Source: Hyphomicrobiales bacterium
GTDB taxonomy: Bacteria; Pseudomonadota; Alphaproteobacteria; Rhizobiales; Rhizobiaceae
NCBI GenBank assembly: GCA_900468625.1
Contig: UBUL01000025.1
Location: 24,369 to 88,368 of the forward strand
Direction: 5' to 3'
DNA: 64,000 bases
The notes beneath the pieces were generated by a model. It was not told the origin of the DNA, ran no database searches, and saw nothing but the letters and a program-made list of their open reading frames with translations. Shown here piece after piece: positions 10,001 through 18,426 of the stretch (the stretch's first letter is position 1; the number at the start of each line of letters is the position of its first letter). The position numbers were made by a program, and so were the translations under genes.

Positions 10001-10747
10001 GATGAAGCCGGCATTGTACCAGTCGGCGCTTTCCGGCACGTCCGTCTGCTCGCCCCAGGTTTGCGGGCTTGCCGGCGGCAGGTCGCAATACCAATCATAG
10101 AAGGACATGCATACGCCGCCAATGAGCGAGAGATAACGCGCGCCCGCCGCATAGGAGACCATCGACATGGCCGGGATCGGCGAGAAGCCGATGATGCGGT
10201 CCGGCCCATGCGCCTTGATCGTGTAAGCGTTGGCGGCAGCAACGATTTCCGTCACCTCGTCCCAGTTCGCCCGTACAAAGCCGCCATGGCCGCGGATGGA
10301 GATGTAGGATTTGCGCTTTTCGGCATCCTCGACGATCGACGCCCAGGCTGCGACCGGCGACAGGGTTTTCCGCGCCTTGCGCCAAAGCTTCAGGAGCCGT
10401 CCGCGGATCATCGGGTATTTCACGCGCGCGCCGGAATAAAGATACCAGCTATAGGAGGCGCCCCGCGCGCAGCCGCGCGGTTCATGGTTCGGCAGGTCCG
10501 GCCGTGTGCGCGGATAGTCCGTCTGCTGCGTCTCCCAGGTGACGATGCCGCCCTTCACATAGATCTTCCACGAGCAGGAACCCGTACAGTTCACGCCATG
10601 GGTCGAGCGGACGATCTTGTCGTGCTGCCAGCGTTTGCGATAGCCATCCTCCCAGGAGCGATCCTCGCTGGTAACGATGCCGTGGCCATTGGAAAACTGA
10701 CCGACATTCTTTCGAAAGAAGGTGAGCCGGTCGAGGAAATGAGACAT
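7004..10747 (-). CDS. narG: Respiratory nitrate reductase alpha subunit NarG (Mo-bisMGD)
   Basis: NarG reduces nitrate to nitrite at a molybdenum bis-MGD site on the cytoplasmic side of the membrane. The 1247-residue length matches the family. Visible features are the HGVNCTGSC motif for the unusual His-ligated FS0 cluster (near residue 50), GCARGASYSWYLYS, and YDWYCDLPPASPQTWGEQTD (near residue 218), which holds the Asp that ligates Mo in E. coli. No twin-arginine leader of the exported type is present. It is 15 nt downstream of narK and overlaps narH by 4 nt. Confidence 0.98.
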   Translation of the reverse strand: MSHFLDRLTFFRKNVGQFSNGHGIVTSEDRSWEDGYRKRWQHDKIVRSTHGVNCTGSCSWKIYVKGGIVTWETQQTDYPRTRPDLPNHEPRGCARGASYSWYLYSGARVKYPMIRGRLLKLWRKARKTLSPVAAWASIVEDAEKRKSYISIRGHGGFVRANWDEVTEIVAAANAYTIKAHGPDRIIGFSPIPAMSMVSYAAGARYLSLIGGVCMSFYDWYCDLPPASPQTWGEQTDVPESADWYNAGFIIVWGSNVPQTRTPDAHFYTEVRYKGTKSAVVSPDYAEATKFADIWLNPKQGTDAALALAMGHVILREYYLERSVAYFEDYARRYTDMPFLVRLVERDGRLVPERLLRASELEGALGEANNPEWKTVAIDEKTGELVAPLGSVGYRWGETAKWNLEEKDGHGRNTSLKLSLAGEGAEIAAVDFPYFGGRATEHFVATGHSEILTRNIPVRTISGTDGAPIKVVTVYDLMMANYGLDRGFGGENVARDYDENVPFTPAWAEHITGVKRDAIITVAREFATNAEKTNGRSMIIIGAGMNHWYNMDMNYRGVINLLVFCGAIGQSGGGWSHYVGQEKLRPQTGWTPLAFGLDWSRPPRHQNSTSFFYAHTDQWRYETLTAAEILSPTAPEGDWESSFIDYNVRAERMGWLPSAPQLKVNPLSVAEKAKAAGLEPKDYVAKALKSGELELSCEDPDDPANWPRNMFVWRSNLLGSSGKGHEYFLKHLLGTENGVMGKDLGPEGAVRNKEVVWHDEAPRGKLDLLVTLDFRMSTTCVYSDIVLPTATWYEKNDLNTSDMHPFIHPLSAAVDPAWEARSDWDIYKGIAEAFSRVAPEVLGVEQDVVLTPIQHDSAGEMAQPFDVKDWKRGEIEPVPGRSMPSVAVVERDYPNIHARFTALGPLMTSIGNGGKGINWKTEHEVAALAALNGVHRDGAAKGLAKIETDIDAAEVILMLAPETNGEVAVKAWEALSKATGRNHAHLALPKEDEKIRYRDIQAQPRKIISSPTWSGIESEKVCYNAGYTNVHELIPWRTLTGRQQLYQDHLWMRAFGEGLVTWKPPVDLKAIGVVKDRHPNGNKEIVLNFLTPHQKWGIHSTYTDNLLMLTLNRGGPVVWISETDAKSAGIVDNDWVEVFNANGALTARAVVSQRIKQGMALMYHAQEKIINTPGSELTGNRGGIHNSVTRTVLKPTHMIGGYAQLAYGFNYYGTVGSNRDEFVVVRKMSKVDWLEEPLAINAQKEAAE

Positions 10748-10762
10748 GTGGTTCTCCTGGTC

Positions 10763-13513
10763 TTATTCGGCCGCCGCGGCCTTGCCGATGGTGCCTTGCT
10801 TGTTGCGCTCGACGTCGTGGAGAAGGCCGCCCTTGCGGGTATAGGCGGCCCAGGTGAGGACGAGACAGGTCACGTAGAAGATGAGGAAGGCCGACAGTGC
10901 CGCCTGCGGCCCGCCGGTAAAGGTGATCGAAAGCCCGTAGCCCATCGGAATGAAGAAGGCGCCGAAGGCAGCAATCGCCGAGGTAAAGCCGGTGATCGCA
11001 GCGGATTCCTTTTCCGCCTCCAGGCGGCGGGCTTCGGGCGTCGCATCCGGCATCAGCCGGATCATTTCCTTGCCCATGATCGCCGGGATCATCTGGAAGG
11101 TCGAAGCATTACCGACGCCGGTTGCGAAGAAGAGAACGAGGAAGGAGAGGAAGAAGCCCCAGAAGGCTCCTGGCTGATCCTTGGTCGCGATGAACCAGAG
11201 GACGCCGCCGGCACCGGCCATCATCAGCACGAAGACCCAGAAGGTGACCCGCGCGCCGCCGAAGCGGTCGGCAAGCCAGCCGGTTCCCGAGCGCGACAAT
11301 GCTCCAACCAGCGGACCGAGGAAGGCGAATTGCAGCGCGTTGATATCGGGAAACAGCGTCTTGGCAAGCAGTGGAAAGCCCGCCGAATAGCCGATGAAGG
11401 AGCCGAAGGTCCCGGTATAGAGCCAGCACATGATCCAATTGTGCCGGCGCCGAAAGATGACCGCCTGCTCGGCGAAGGAAGCCTTTGCCGAAGCGATGTC
11501 GTTCATCCCGAACCAGCAGGCGAAAGCCGAGATCGCGATGAAGGGCACGAAGAAGAAGCCGGCATTCTGCAGCCAGAGCGGAGCGCTGCCGGCCGCCGCT
11601 TTCGTCATCACCGGATCGCCGCCGAACCGGCCGAAGATGCCGGCGGTGATGACCAGCGGAACGACGAACTGGACGACGCTCACGCCGAGATTGCCGAGGC
11701 CGGCATTGAGGGCCAGCGCATTGCCCTTTTCCGACTTCGGAAAGAAGAAGGAGATGTTGGACATCGACGAGGCGAAATTACCGCCGCCAAAGCCGCAAAG
11801 CAGGGCAAGAAGAAGGAACACGATGTAGGGCGTGGTCGAGTTCTGCACCGCAAAGCCGATGCCGACGGCAGGAATGATCAGCGACCAGGTCGTCAGCGTC
11901 GTCCACAGCCGCCCGCCGAAAATCGGCACCATGAAGGAATAGAAGATCCGGAAGGTCGCACCGGAAATGCCGGGAAGAGCAGCCAGCCAGAAGAGCTGAT
12001 CGGTGGTGAACGTGTAGCCGACGAGCGGCAGCTTCGCGACGACCACGGACCAGACCTGCCATATGGCGAAGGAGAGAAGCAGCGCCGGAATCGAAAGCCA
12101 GAGATTGCGCCGCGCGATGCGGCTGCCCTTTTCCGCCCAGAAGGCCGGATCTTCCGGACGCCAGTCCGTAAGCACCGCATCGCTGCGGCGGGGCTCGACC
12201 TTCGGTGCCGGCATGCCTTGCATTTCCGGGAAGGGCGGCAGCGCTTCGAGCGTCTTTCCCACCGCGCGGCGCTCCATCTGACGGATGGCCACATGCATCC
12301 AGACAAGCGCGACCGAGACCAGCAGGAAGAGCGCCATGAAGCAGCTGGTCCACAGGCCGGTGAGATCGAGCAGAACACCGAAGAGGATCGGGAGCAGGAA
12401 TCCGCCGAGACCGCCGATCATCCCGACCAGTCCGCCGACGGCGCCGACATGGTCCGGATAATAGGCCGGAATGTGCTTGTAGACGGCGGCTTTGCCCAGC
12501 GCCATGAAGAAGCCGAGGACGAAGAGGACGACGGTGAAGCCTACCAGCCCCATTTCGAGGTGGAAGGTGGCAGGGCCGTTGAGTGTTCTGACCGCGTAAT
12601 CGGCCGGCGGATAGGCAAGGATGAAGGTGGCGACGATGGACACCAAAAACGTCCAGTAGAGCACGCGGCGTGCGCCGTAGACATCCGACAGATGGCCGCC
12701 ATAGGCGCGGAAAAGACTGGCTGGCACGGAGAAGAAGGCGGCAATCATGCCGGCGGTGCGAATATCCAGCCCGTAGACATTGATCAGATATTGCGGCAGC
12801 CACAGCGCAAGGGCGACAAAGGCGCCGAAGACAACGAAGTAATAGAGCGAGAAGCGCCAGACCTGCACATTCTTTAAGGGTTCGAGTTCGAGCCATGCGC
12901 TCTTCGGCCTTTGGCCGGTGCGGCGGCGTTCGGCATGGATGGGATCGTCTTTCGTCGTGAACCAGAAGAAGATCGCGGTGACGACCAGACCGGCCGCCCA
13001 GATCTCTGCAACTGCATGCCAGCCCCAGGCCACCAGGACCAGCGGTGCGAGAAACTTGGTGACGGCCGAACCGACGTTGCCGGCCCCGAAGATTCCGAGC
13101 GCCGTGCCTTGCTTGCCGGGCGGATACCATCGCGACACGTAGGCTACCCCGACGGCAAACGAACCGCCTGCAATGCCGACACCGAGAGCCGCGAGAAGCA
13201 TTTGCGGATATGTGTGCGCATAGGTCAGCAAGAAAGTCGCCGCGGCAGCGGCAAGCATGGTGCCAACAAGGACGATGCGCCCGCCATAAAGATCGGTCCA
13301 GATGCCGAGTATGACGCGAATCAACGAGCCGGTAAGAATAGGCGTGCCGACCAGAAGGCCGAATTCGGTTTCGGTGAGCCCGAGCTCGTCCCGAATTCGA
13401 ATACCGATGATGGCGAAAATGGTCCAGGCTGCGAAACATATCGTAAAGGCGACCGTGCTTGCGGTCAGGGCAGTGCGCTGAGCCTTGATATCAATCTCTT
13501 GGTGAACAGGCAT
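10763..13513 (-). CDS. narK: NarK1-NarK2 fused nitrate/nitrite transporter
   Basis: This 916-residue protein is two major-facilitator domains in one chain. Domain 1 (about 1-420) has FAAWTIFAIIGIRIRDELGLTETEFGLLVGTPILTGSLIR and FAVGVAYVSRWYPPGKQGTALG. Domain 2 (about 460-900) has GNFASSMSNISFFFPKSEKGNALALNAGLGNLGVSVVQF, the nitrate-signature type glycine-rich helix. Each domain should have about 12 helices. In Paracoccus and relatives such fusions combine a proton-linked nitrate importer with a nitrate/nitrite antiporter; the function here is inferred from that. It is the first gene of the operon, with an FNR-type box 80-93 nt upstream of its start. Confidence 0.95.
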   Translation of the reverse strand: MPVHQEIDIKAQRTALTASTVAFTICFAAWTIFAIIGIRIRDELGLTETEFGLLVGTPILTGSLIRVILGIWTDLYGGRIVLVGTMLAAAAATFLLTYAHTYPQMLLAALGVGIAGGSFAVGVAYVSRWYPPGKQGTALGIFGAGNVGSAVTKFLAPLVLVAWGWHAVAEIWAAGLVVTAIFFWFTTKDDPIHAERRRTGQRPKSAWLELEPLKNVQVWRFSLYYFVVFGAFVALALWLPQYLINVYGLDIRTAGMIAAFFSVPASLFRAYGGHLSDVYGARRVLYWTFLVSIVATFILAYPPADYAVRTLNGPATFHLEMGLVGFTVVLFVLGFFMALGKAAVYKHIPAYYPDHVGAVGGLVGMIGGLGGFLLPILFGVLLDLTGLWTSCFMALFLLVSVALVWMHVAIRQMERRAVGKTLEALPPFPEMQGMPAPKVEPRRSDAVLTDWRPEDPAFWAEKGSRIARRNLWLSIPALLLSFAIWQVWSVVVAKLPLVGYTFTTDQLFWLAALPGISGATFRIFYSFMVPIFGGRLWTTLTTWSLIIPAVGIGFAVQNSTTPYIVFLLLALLCGFGGGNFASSMSNISFFFPKSEKGNALALNAGLGNLGVSVVQFVVPLVITAGIFGRFGGDPVMTKAAAGSAPLWLQNAGFFFVPFIAISAFACWFGMNDIASAKASFAEQAVIFRRRHNWIMCWLYTGTFGSFIGYSAGFPLLAKTLFPDINALQFAFLGPLVGALSRSGTGWLADRFGGARVTFWVFVLMMAGAGGVLWFIATKDQPGAFWGFFLSFLVLFFATGVGNASTFQMIPAIMGKEMIRLMPDATPEARRLEAEKESAAITGFTSAIAAFGAFFIPMGYGLSITFTGGPQAALSAFLIFYVTCLVLTWAAYTRKGGLLHDVERNKQGTIGKAAAAE

Positions 13514-13592
13514 GGCGAAATTCCATTCGTGACGAGGGATGGTCCTTCTTCAGTCTCGAAATCGGGAATAACTGCGAATGCCGGAGGCGACT

Positions 13593-13606
13593 TTGATTTT
13601 AGTCAA
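13593..13606 (-). promoter_or_regulatory. FNR/NarR-type box upstream of narK
   Basis: The sequence TTGATTTTAGTCAA fits the FNR-family half-site pattern TTGAT-N4-rTCAA with full dyad symmetry in the outer bases. Its centre is about 86 nt upstream of the narK ATG, so an activator bound here at -41.5 would give a leader of about 45 nt. The adjacent Crp/Fnr regulator is the obvious candidate to bind it. Both strands read similarly, so it might serve both directions. Confidence 0.7.
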
Positions 13607-13704
13607 AAGAATTTGACGATACGAAATGCAGCCAAATATTGAGAAGAATATCGACGAAATATGCCAATACATTTCGAAGAAATTGACAAATTTATACTGT
13701 TGGA

Positions 13705-13718
13705 TTGATAAATTTCAA
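13705..13718 (+). promoter_or_regulatory. Second FNR-type box upstream of the NarR-like gene
   Basis: The sequence TTGATAAATTTCAA is a dyad with one half-site mismatch to TTGAT-N4-ATCAA. It lies 44 nt upstream of the regulator's GTG start, a position that fits either autoregulation or repression near the start of transcription. Confidence 0.45.
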
Positions 13719-13761
13719 TTATGAAATACAAATACGTCAACGATTGACAGGAGGCCTTCCC

Positions 13762-14475
13762 GTGAGACCTGATAGTACCGCCGCAATTCGAAATCTGGGC
13801 CTCTTCGCACCCATACAGGATGACACGTTTCATTCGCTTATGGAGGCCAGTTTCCTGCAACGCTTTCCGCAAAGTGTCGTGTTGATTCGTGAGAGCGAGC
13901 CGGCTGACTTTCTGTACATCCTGGTGGATGGGCTGGTTGAAATGTTCGCCGGCACCGGCTCTCGGGAAACGACCTTGGACATTGTAGCTCCAGTCGGCGT
14001 CTTCATTCTGGCGGCGGTGCTCAATGACGATGTCTGCCTGCAATCCGCTCGAACCCTGGCGTCTTCCAGCATTCTCATGATTCCTGCCGCACGGATACAT
14101 CATGCGATGCAGACGGACCCCTCCTTCGCCCGCGCAATCGTCATGGAGCTGGCCAAGGGTTATCGCCGCGCGATCAAGGATCTGAAAAACCAGAAACTGC
14201 GTTCAGGCGCGGAGCGCTTGGCAAACTGGCTTTTGCAGGCCGAAAAGGAACAAGGAGGCAGCGGATCGGTGGACGTCGGCGTCGAAAAGCGGCTTCTGGC
14301 ATCCCGCCTCGGAATGACACCCGAAAATCTATCGCGGGCATTTTCAGTGCTGAAGGCATATGGCGTCACGGTGAAAGGATCGCACGTCGGCATTTTAGAC
14401 CATGTCAGTCTGACCGAGTTTGCGAAACCAAACACGCTCATCGATACTCCAGAGAAAAAACTCATTTTTCACTGA
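13762..14475 (+). CDS. Crp/Fnr-family regulator, NarR/DNR-like (no Fe-S cysteines)
   Basis: The 237-residue protein has an N-terminal cyclic-nucleotide-type beta-barrel (LYILVDGLVEMFAGTG near residues 43-60), a dimerisation helix, and a C-terminal winged helix with LLASRLGMTPENLSRAFSVLK as the recognition region. The N-terminus lacks the cysteine cluster of true FNR, so it does not sense oxygen directly by a 4Fe-4S cluster. Heme- or nitrogen-oxide-sensing homologues (NarR, DNR, NnrR) look like this. It is divergent from narK, as narR is in Paracoccus. The start is GTG 13762 with AGGAGG 7 nt upstream; the longer frame begins at a TTG inside an operator. Confidence 0.87.
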   Translation: MRPDSTAAIRNLGLFAPIQDDTFHSLMEASFLQRFPQSVVLIRESEPADFLYILVDGLVEMFAGTGSRETTLDIVAPVGVFILAAVLNDDVCLQSARTLASSSILMIPAARIHHAMQTDPSFARAIVMELAKGYRRAIKDLKNQKLRSGAERLANWLLQAEKEQGGSGSVDVGVEKRLLASRLGMTPENLSRAFSVLKAYGVTVKGSHVGILDHVSLTEFAKPNTLIDTPEKKLIFH

Positions 14476-14505
14476 TCGAGCCGACCCGCATCTCGGCTCC
14501 CGATC
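14474..14505 (+). terminator. Hairpin at the end of the NarR-like gene
   Basis: GATCGAGCCGA pairs with TCGGCTCCCGATC around an 8-nt loop, with a 2-nt bulge. The stop codon lies at the base of the stem. No clear U-run follows, so termination is likely but not proven. Confidence 0.45.
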
Positions 14506-14605
14506 GCTGAGTAGGCATTAAGGTATGCCCCGAATAGCCATAGGTCGGTAAAGATCCATATGCAGTTATCCTTCTCCCACACGGACAGGTCTCGTTAACT
14601 GCCGA

Positions 14606-14669
14606 GAGCATTCCAGAAAAATGCGCAGCGATTTTCCGTCCGGAATTGCGTAAAAAGCATAGGGATGGA
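14606..14669. repeat. Degenerate partial RIME-like repeat, copy D
   Basis: The run GAGCATTCCAGAAAAATGCG followed by GCGATTTTCCGTCCGGAATTGCG matches the first half of the repeat family at 742, 20053 and 56089. The second palindrome is missing. Confidence 0.6.
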
Positions 14670-14775
14670 GCCTTAACTTGATCCGAAACGACAACATGAC
14701 AACTCGAAATAGCCGGCGGGCTTCTTTCGTCCGGGTCCAGGCGAGAGGCACCGACATCGGTCGCCATGCGATGTG

Positions 14776-14812
14776 CCCAATCCGGCTGGATCTTGTGTCC
14801 AGCCGGATTGGG
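14776..14812 (-). terminator. Strong hairpin downstream of the sugar-binding protein gene
   Basis: CCCAATCCGGCTGGA and TCCAGCCGGATTGGG form a perfect 15-bp stem with a 7-nt loop, ending 11 nt after the binding protein's stop. There is no U-tract, so it may stabilise the 3' end of the highly expressed binding-protein mRNA as well as, or instead of, terminating transcription. Confidence 0.6.
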
Positions 14813-14822
14813 CTGAAGAGTT

Positions 14823-15812
14823 CTACTTGCCCATCATCTGCTTCGCATTATCGGGCGTGATAGCGGTCGTGTCGACCGTCACCGTTGCAGGTACAGATGT
14901 TGCACAGTCCAGCAATATCGACTTTGCCATGTCGATCGCTTCCTTTGCCCCTGTCGGATATGTGAACGTCGCGGACCAGTCTCCCTTTGCGACCGCCTCA
15001 ATCCCGCCAGCCGGACCCGGCAAGCCATCGGTGCCGATGATCTTCACGCTCTTTCCGGCACCCTTCGCAGCCAGCAGGGCACCCGCCGCCATCATATCGT
15101 TGCTCGCATAGACCATCTTGATATCTGGATGAGCCTGCAGCATGGCAGCGAACGCCGTCTGCGCTTTATCCGGGAGCCAGTCAGCCGCCTGTTCCGCCAC
15201 GATCTGGATCTTGGGATTGGCTTTCACGCCATCCTTAAAGCCATTCAGCCGCTCGACGGCAGGCGTTGAACTCGGCAGCCCTTCAAGCACTGCCGTCTCG
15301 CCGCCATCCGGCAGAAGTGTCTTGCTTGTATATTGACCCGCGGCCAATGCGATCTTGTAGTTGTCTCCGCCGATGAAAGCCGTGTAATCCTTGCCAGCTT
15401 CGCCGTTCGTCTTGCGATCGAGCTCGATCACGGGAATGCCCGCGTCCATCGCCCGCTTGACGGCCGGTGTGAGCGGAGCCGCCTCGAAAGGCGAGATCAA
15501 CAGCAGGTCAACCTTTTGGGTGATGAAATTGTCGACCTGCGATGTCTGAGTGTTGACGTTGCCCGCCCCGTCGGCAATCTGCAGCGTGAACTGCGGAACA
15601 GCCTTGGCAGCTGCCTGCAGTTCATCGTTGACATGCTGGCGGTAGGGTTCCGCATTGTTTGCCTGCGAGAAGCCGATCACGAATTCGCCATTCTTGGCAC
15701 AAGCCTTCACCAGCGGATCGGCAGCCTGGGCTACGCTGGCAATCCCAAGGCAAGAACCGGCCAGAAATGCCATACGCCAGGCATTCGATAGTCGAAATGC
15801 ATTCTGTGTCAT
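14823..15812 (-). CDS. Sugar ABC transporter substrate-binding protein (ribose/RbsB type)
   Basis: This 329-residue periplasmic protein has a signal peptide ending SVAQAADP and the two-lobed periplasmic binding fold of the RbsB/LacI sugar family (IGFSQANNAEPYRQ, VDLLLISPFEAAPLTPAV, GIPVIELDRKTNG, MVYASNDMMAAGALLAAK). The start is ATG 15812 after GGAGGAGACACCA; the longer frame to 15866 overlaps the permease. It is last in the lacI-ATPase-permease-binding protein operon. The ligand is a pentose or deoxy-hexose by inference, because a FucU-type mutarotase is divergent from the operon. Confidence 0.92.
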   Translation of the reverse strand: MTQNAFRLSNAWRMAFLAGSCLGIASVAQAADPLVKACAKNGEFVIGFSQANNAEPYRQHVNDELQAAAKAVPQFTLQIADGAGNVNTQTSQVDNFITQKVDLLLISPFEAAPLTPAVKRAMDAGIPVIELDRKTNGEAGKDYTAFIGGDNYKIALAAGQYTSKTLLPDGGETAVLEGLPSSTPAVERLNGFKDGVKANPKIQIVAEQAADWLPDKAQTAFAAMLQAHPDIKMVYASNDMMAAGALLAAKGAGKSVKIIGTDGLPGPAGGIEAVAKGDWSATFTYPTGAKEAIDMAKSILLDCATSVPATVTVDTTAITPDNAKQMMGK

Positions 15813-15865
15813 TGGTGTCTCCTCCACATTGATCCCGAATCCACCTTTCGGGAGATGCCGCCACA

Positions 15866-16909
15866 CTACCTGCCCAATCCTTCGCGGCGACGAACGAGGG
15901 ATTGAAGGACTGCCGCCAGAACGATGATTGCCGCCGTAGCGAGCAACTGCGTGGCTGGCGTAATGTTGTTGAGCTGAAGAATATTGGCCAAAGCCCCCAG
16001 CATGATCGTGCCGGCGATTGTTCCGACCATTGAACCGGAACCGCCGAAAAGGCTGGTTCCTCCAATGACGACAGCCGCAATGGCCGTCAGTTCGTATCCG
16101 GTCCCGTCATTGGCACTTCCGAAATTGAACTGCCCTGCATGAACGATGCCAGCCAGCGCGGATGCAAAGCCGGTGATGGCGTAGACGGCGATCTTGATGA
16201 CGGAGACCGGAACGCCTGAGATGCGCGCGGCACGCTCGTTTCCGCCGACGGCATAGACATAGCGGCCGAACCTGGTCGTGTTCAGCACGAGCGTAGCGAC
16301 ACAGGCAAAGATCAGAAAGACGATCGTGGCCACCGGCACGACATTGCCGAACAGCCGGCCGCCCAGAATGGCAAAAATCGGTGGAGCGAGACCAGGGCCG
16401 TCGCCGTAGGAGATGTTGATATACTGATTGCCCGATACGACGAGAGCAAGTCCGCGAGCTGCCTGCAAACCGGCAAGGGTGACAATAAATGCTTCAAGCC
16501 GAAACTTGCTTGAAATCGCTCCCTGAACCAACCCGAAACACGTGCCCATCAGCAGGACTGCCAGGACGGTCGTAACGAGCCCGAAACCGCTCGAGACCAT
16601 CAGCGTTGCCGTCACGACGCTCGCAAGACCAAGCGTCGCCCCGACCGAGAGATCAATCCCGGCAGTGATGATTACGAACGTCATTCCAATCGCGATGATG
16701 CCGGTTTCGGACACCGCACGGACGATATTGGCGATGTTGTCGGGTTGAAGAAACAGGATGACACCATGCCGACGCGGCGAGAAAACGATGCCGCCGGCGA
16801 AGACCAAGATAAGGCCGATCAAGCTTTGGAAGCGGACCATCACCGCCAGCGGATCAATGCGCCTGGCAGGCTGAATCGCTGGACTGGACGTAATTTGCTG
16901 TTCGGACAT
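15866..16909 (-). CDS. Sugar ABC transporter permease (RbsC type)
   Basis: The 347-residue membrane protein has about ten hydrophobic segments and the RbsC/AraH signature GMTFVIITAGIDLSVGATLGL near residues 95-115. Other family blocks are GVPVSVIKIAVYAITGFASALAG, AVVIGGTSLFGGSGSMVGT and LQSLVRRREG at the end. The ATG at 16909 shares a base with the TGA of the ATPase gene (TGATG). It forms the inner-membrane channel, probably as a homodimer, for the cognate binding protein encoded 53 nt downstream. Confidence 0.94.
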   Translation of the reverse strand: MSEQQITSSPAIQPARRIDPLAVMVRFQSLIGLILVFAGGIVFSPRRHGVILFLQPDNIANIVRAVSETGIIAIGMTFVIITAGIDLSVGATLGLASVVTATLMVSSGFGLVTTVLAVLLMGTCFGLVQGAISSKFRLEAFIVTLAGLQAARGLALVVSGNQYINISYGDGPGLAPPIFAILGGRLFGNVVPVATIVFLIFACVATLVLNTTRFGRYVYAVGGNERAARISGVPVSVIKIAVYAITGFASALAGIVHAGQFNFGSANDGTGYELTAIAAVVIGGTSLFGGSGSMVGTIAGTIMLGALANILQLNNITPATQLLATAAIIVLAAVLQSLVRRREGLGR

Positions 16910-18426
16910 CAGGCCTCCCTCCCGTTGGCGGCCGCCAGGACTTCATGTTCGCCGACGCCGCCAGAAAACTCAGCAACGCTGCAGCCGTTGCGCAAAACCA
17001 CTATTCGATCGCACAGGCCGATCAGCTCAGGCATTTCGCTCGAAGCGACAAGGATCCCCAGTCCCTCGGAAGCGAGCTTGCGCAAACGGGTGTAGATTTC
17101 CCCCTTTGCGCCGACGTCGACGCCGCGCGTCGGCTCATCGAGAAGCAAGAGACGCGGATTGCCCAGCACTTCCTTTGCAAGGACCACCTTCTGTTGATTT
17201 CCCCCCGAGAGGGCTCCGACCGCGATAGCGGGATTCTTTGGACGGATGTCGAATTGGCCGAAAGACCTCTTGATCGCATCCTCTTGGCGTCGTGCCGACA
17301 GCAAGCCATGTGGCGATATCCGGCGGATGACCGACATGACCAAATTGAGGCCCACCGACATGCGCAGCATGAGACCGGCCCCGCGCCGGTCGTCCGTTAC
17401 GAATGCCAGCCCTGCCCTGCGCGCAGCCGCGATCGATGTGAGCTTGGCCGGCCGGCCGCCAACCACGATCTCGCCCCGCCAATAGCCCGGCACGCCTGCT
17501 CCGTAGAGAGCGCTCAAAAGCTCGGTTCGACCGGCCCCCATAACGCCGGCGAGCCCGACAATTTCGCCACGCCGAACATCCAGATCGACTTTGACCGGCG
17601 CCTGCCAGCCGGGAGAGGCGCGATGCGGGTGGAAGGAAGCCTGCCGCAGCCGCAGGAAGACGTCACCAACACTGTCTGCGCGGCGCGGATAAAGCTCGTT
17701 CAAGGGACGTCCGACGAGAAGCTGCACCAGCTCGGCCTGCGGCGCGTCCGGCTCTGTGACGCCAGCCACCTTGCCGTCGCGCATGACTGTTACGCGATGA
17801 GCGATCTGGGGAACCTCCTCAAGACGGTGCGAGATATAGACGATACCAACGCCAGAGGACGCCAGGCCACGCATGATGTCGAACAATCGATCCACTTCGC
17901 CAACGGTCAAGGCGGCCGTCGGCTCATCCATGATGAGGGCCTTCGATGCGTAGGAAAGCGCCTTGACTATGGCGACGACCTGGCGCTGGCCGATAGAAAG
18001 GTCGCTTACGAGCTGGGTTGGATCGATGGATTGATCGATCGCTTCCAGTCTTTTGCGCGCCTCGTGCAGCATTGCCTTGCTGTCGAGCATTCCATGCGGA
18101 CGAACAAGCTCGTGCCCGAGAAAGAGATTGGCGGCCACGCTCAGGCTCGGAACGAGGTCCAGTTCCTGGAAGATCGTTGCGATGCCTGCTGCCTGTGCAT
18201 CACGGGGGCCGTGAAATCGCGCCGATTTACCGTCGATGAAAATCTCCCCCTCGTCCGGCCTATGCACACCGGACAACAGGTTCATCAGCGTGGATTTTCC
18301 GGCACCGTTTTCGCCGAGCAGCGCGTGGATTTCGCCGACCTTCAGTTCGAAATCCACTCCGCGCAACGCCTGAACCCCGCCGAAGCGCTTGACGACGCCT
18401 TTCGCTGAAAGAACAACCTTACTCAT
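16909..18426 (-). CDS. Sugar ABC transporter ATP-binding protein (RbsA type, two nucleotide-binding domains)
   Basis: The 505-residue protein has two ABC domains. The first contains Walker A GENGAGKST (about residue 38), signature LSIGQRQ and Walker B ALIMDEPTAAL. The second has a degenerate Walker A (GVMGAGRTE), signature LSGGNQQKVVLAKE and LLLLDEPTRGVD. This asymmetry is normal for sugar importers of the RbsA/MglA class. The start is ATG 18426, preceded by GGAGAGGCAGC and overlapping the regulator's stop as ATGA. It energises uptake by the neighbouring permease. Confidence 0.95.
   Translation of the reverse strand: MSKVVLSAKGVVKRFGGVQALRGVDFELKVGEIHALLGENGAGKSTLMNLLSGVHRPDEGEIFIDGKSARFHGPRDAQAAGIATIFQELDLVPSLSVAANLFLGHELVRPHGMLDSKAMLHEARKRLEAIDQSIDPTQLVSDLSIGQRQVVAIVKALSYASKALIMDEPTAALTVGEVDRLFDIMRGLASSGVGIVYISHRLEEVPQIAHRVTVMRDGKVAGVTEPDAPQAELVQLLVGRPLNELYPRRADSVGDVFLRLRQASFHPHRASPGWQAPVKVDLDVRRGEIVGLAGVMGAGRTELLSALYGAGVPGYWRGEIVVGGRPAKLTSIAAARRAGLAFVTDDRRGAGLMLRMSVGLNLVMSVIRRISPHGLLSARRQEDAIKRSFGQFDIRPKNPAIAVGALSGGNQQKVVLAKEVLGNPRLLLLDEPTRGVDVGAKGEIYTRLRKLASEGLGILVASSEMPELIGLCDRIVVLRNGCSVAEFSGGVGEHEVLAAANGREA

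Larger units (their letters stand above)
14476..14822. other. Intergenic region without a gene
   Basis: This gap between the convergent NarR-like gene and the sugar-binding protein gene holds a hairpin at each end and the partial repeat copy at 14606-14669. No supported coding sequence was found. Confidence 0.6.

Noticed and set aside
9407..12877. Open plus-strand frame of 1156 codons opposite narG/narK
   Set aside because: It is antisense to two well-identified genes, with an Arg/Gly/Asp-rich composition typical of shadow frames.
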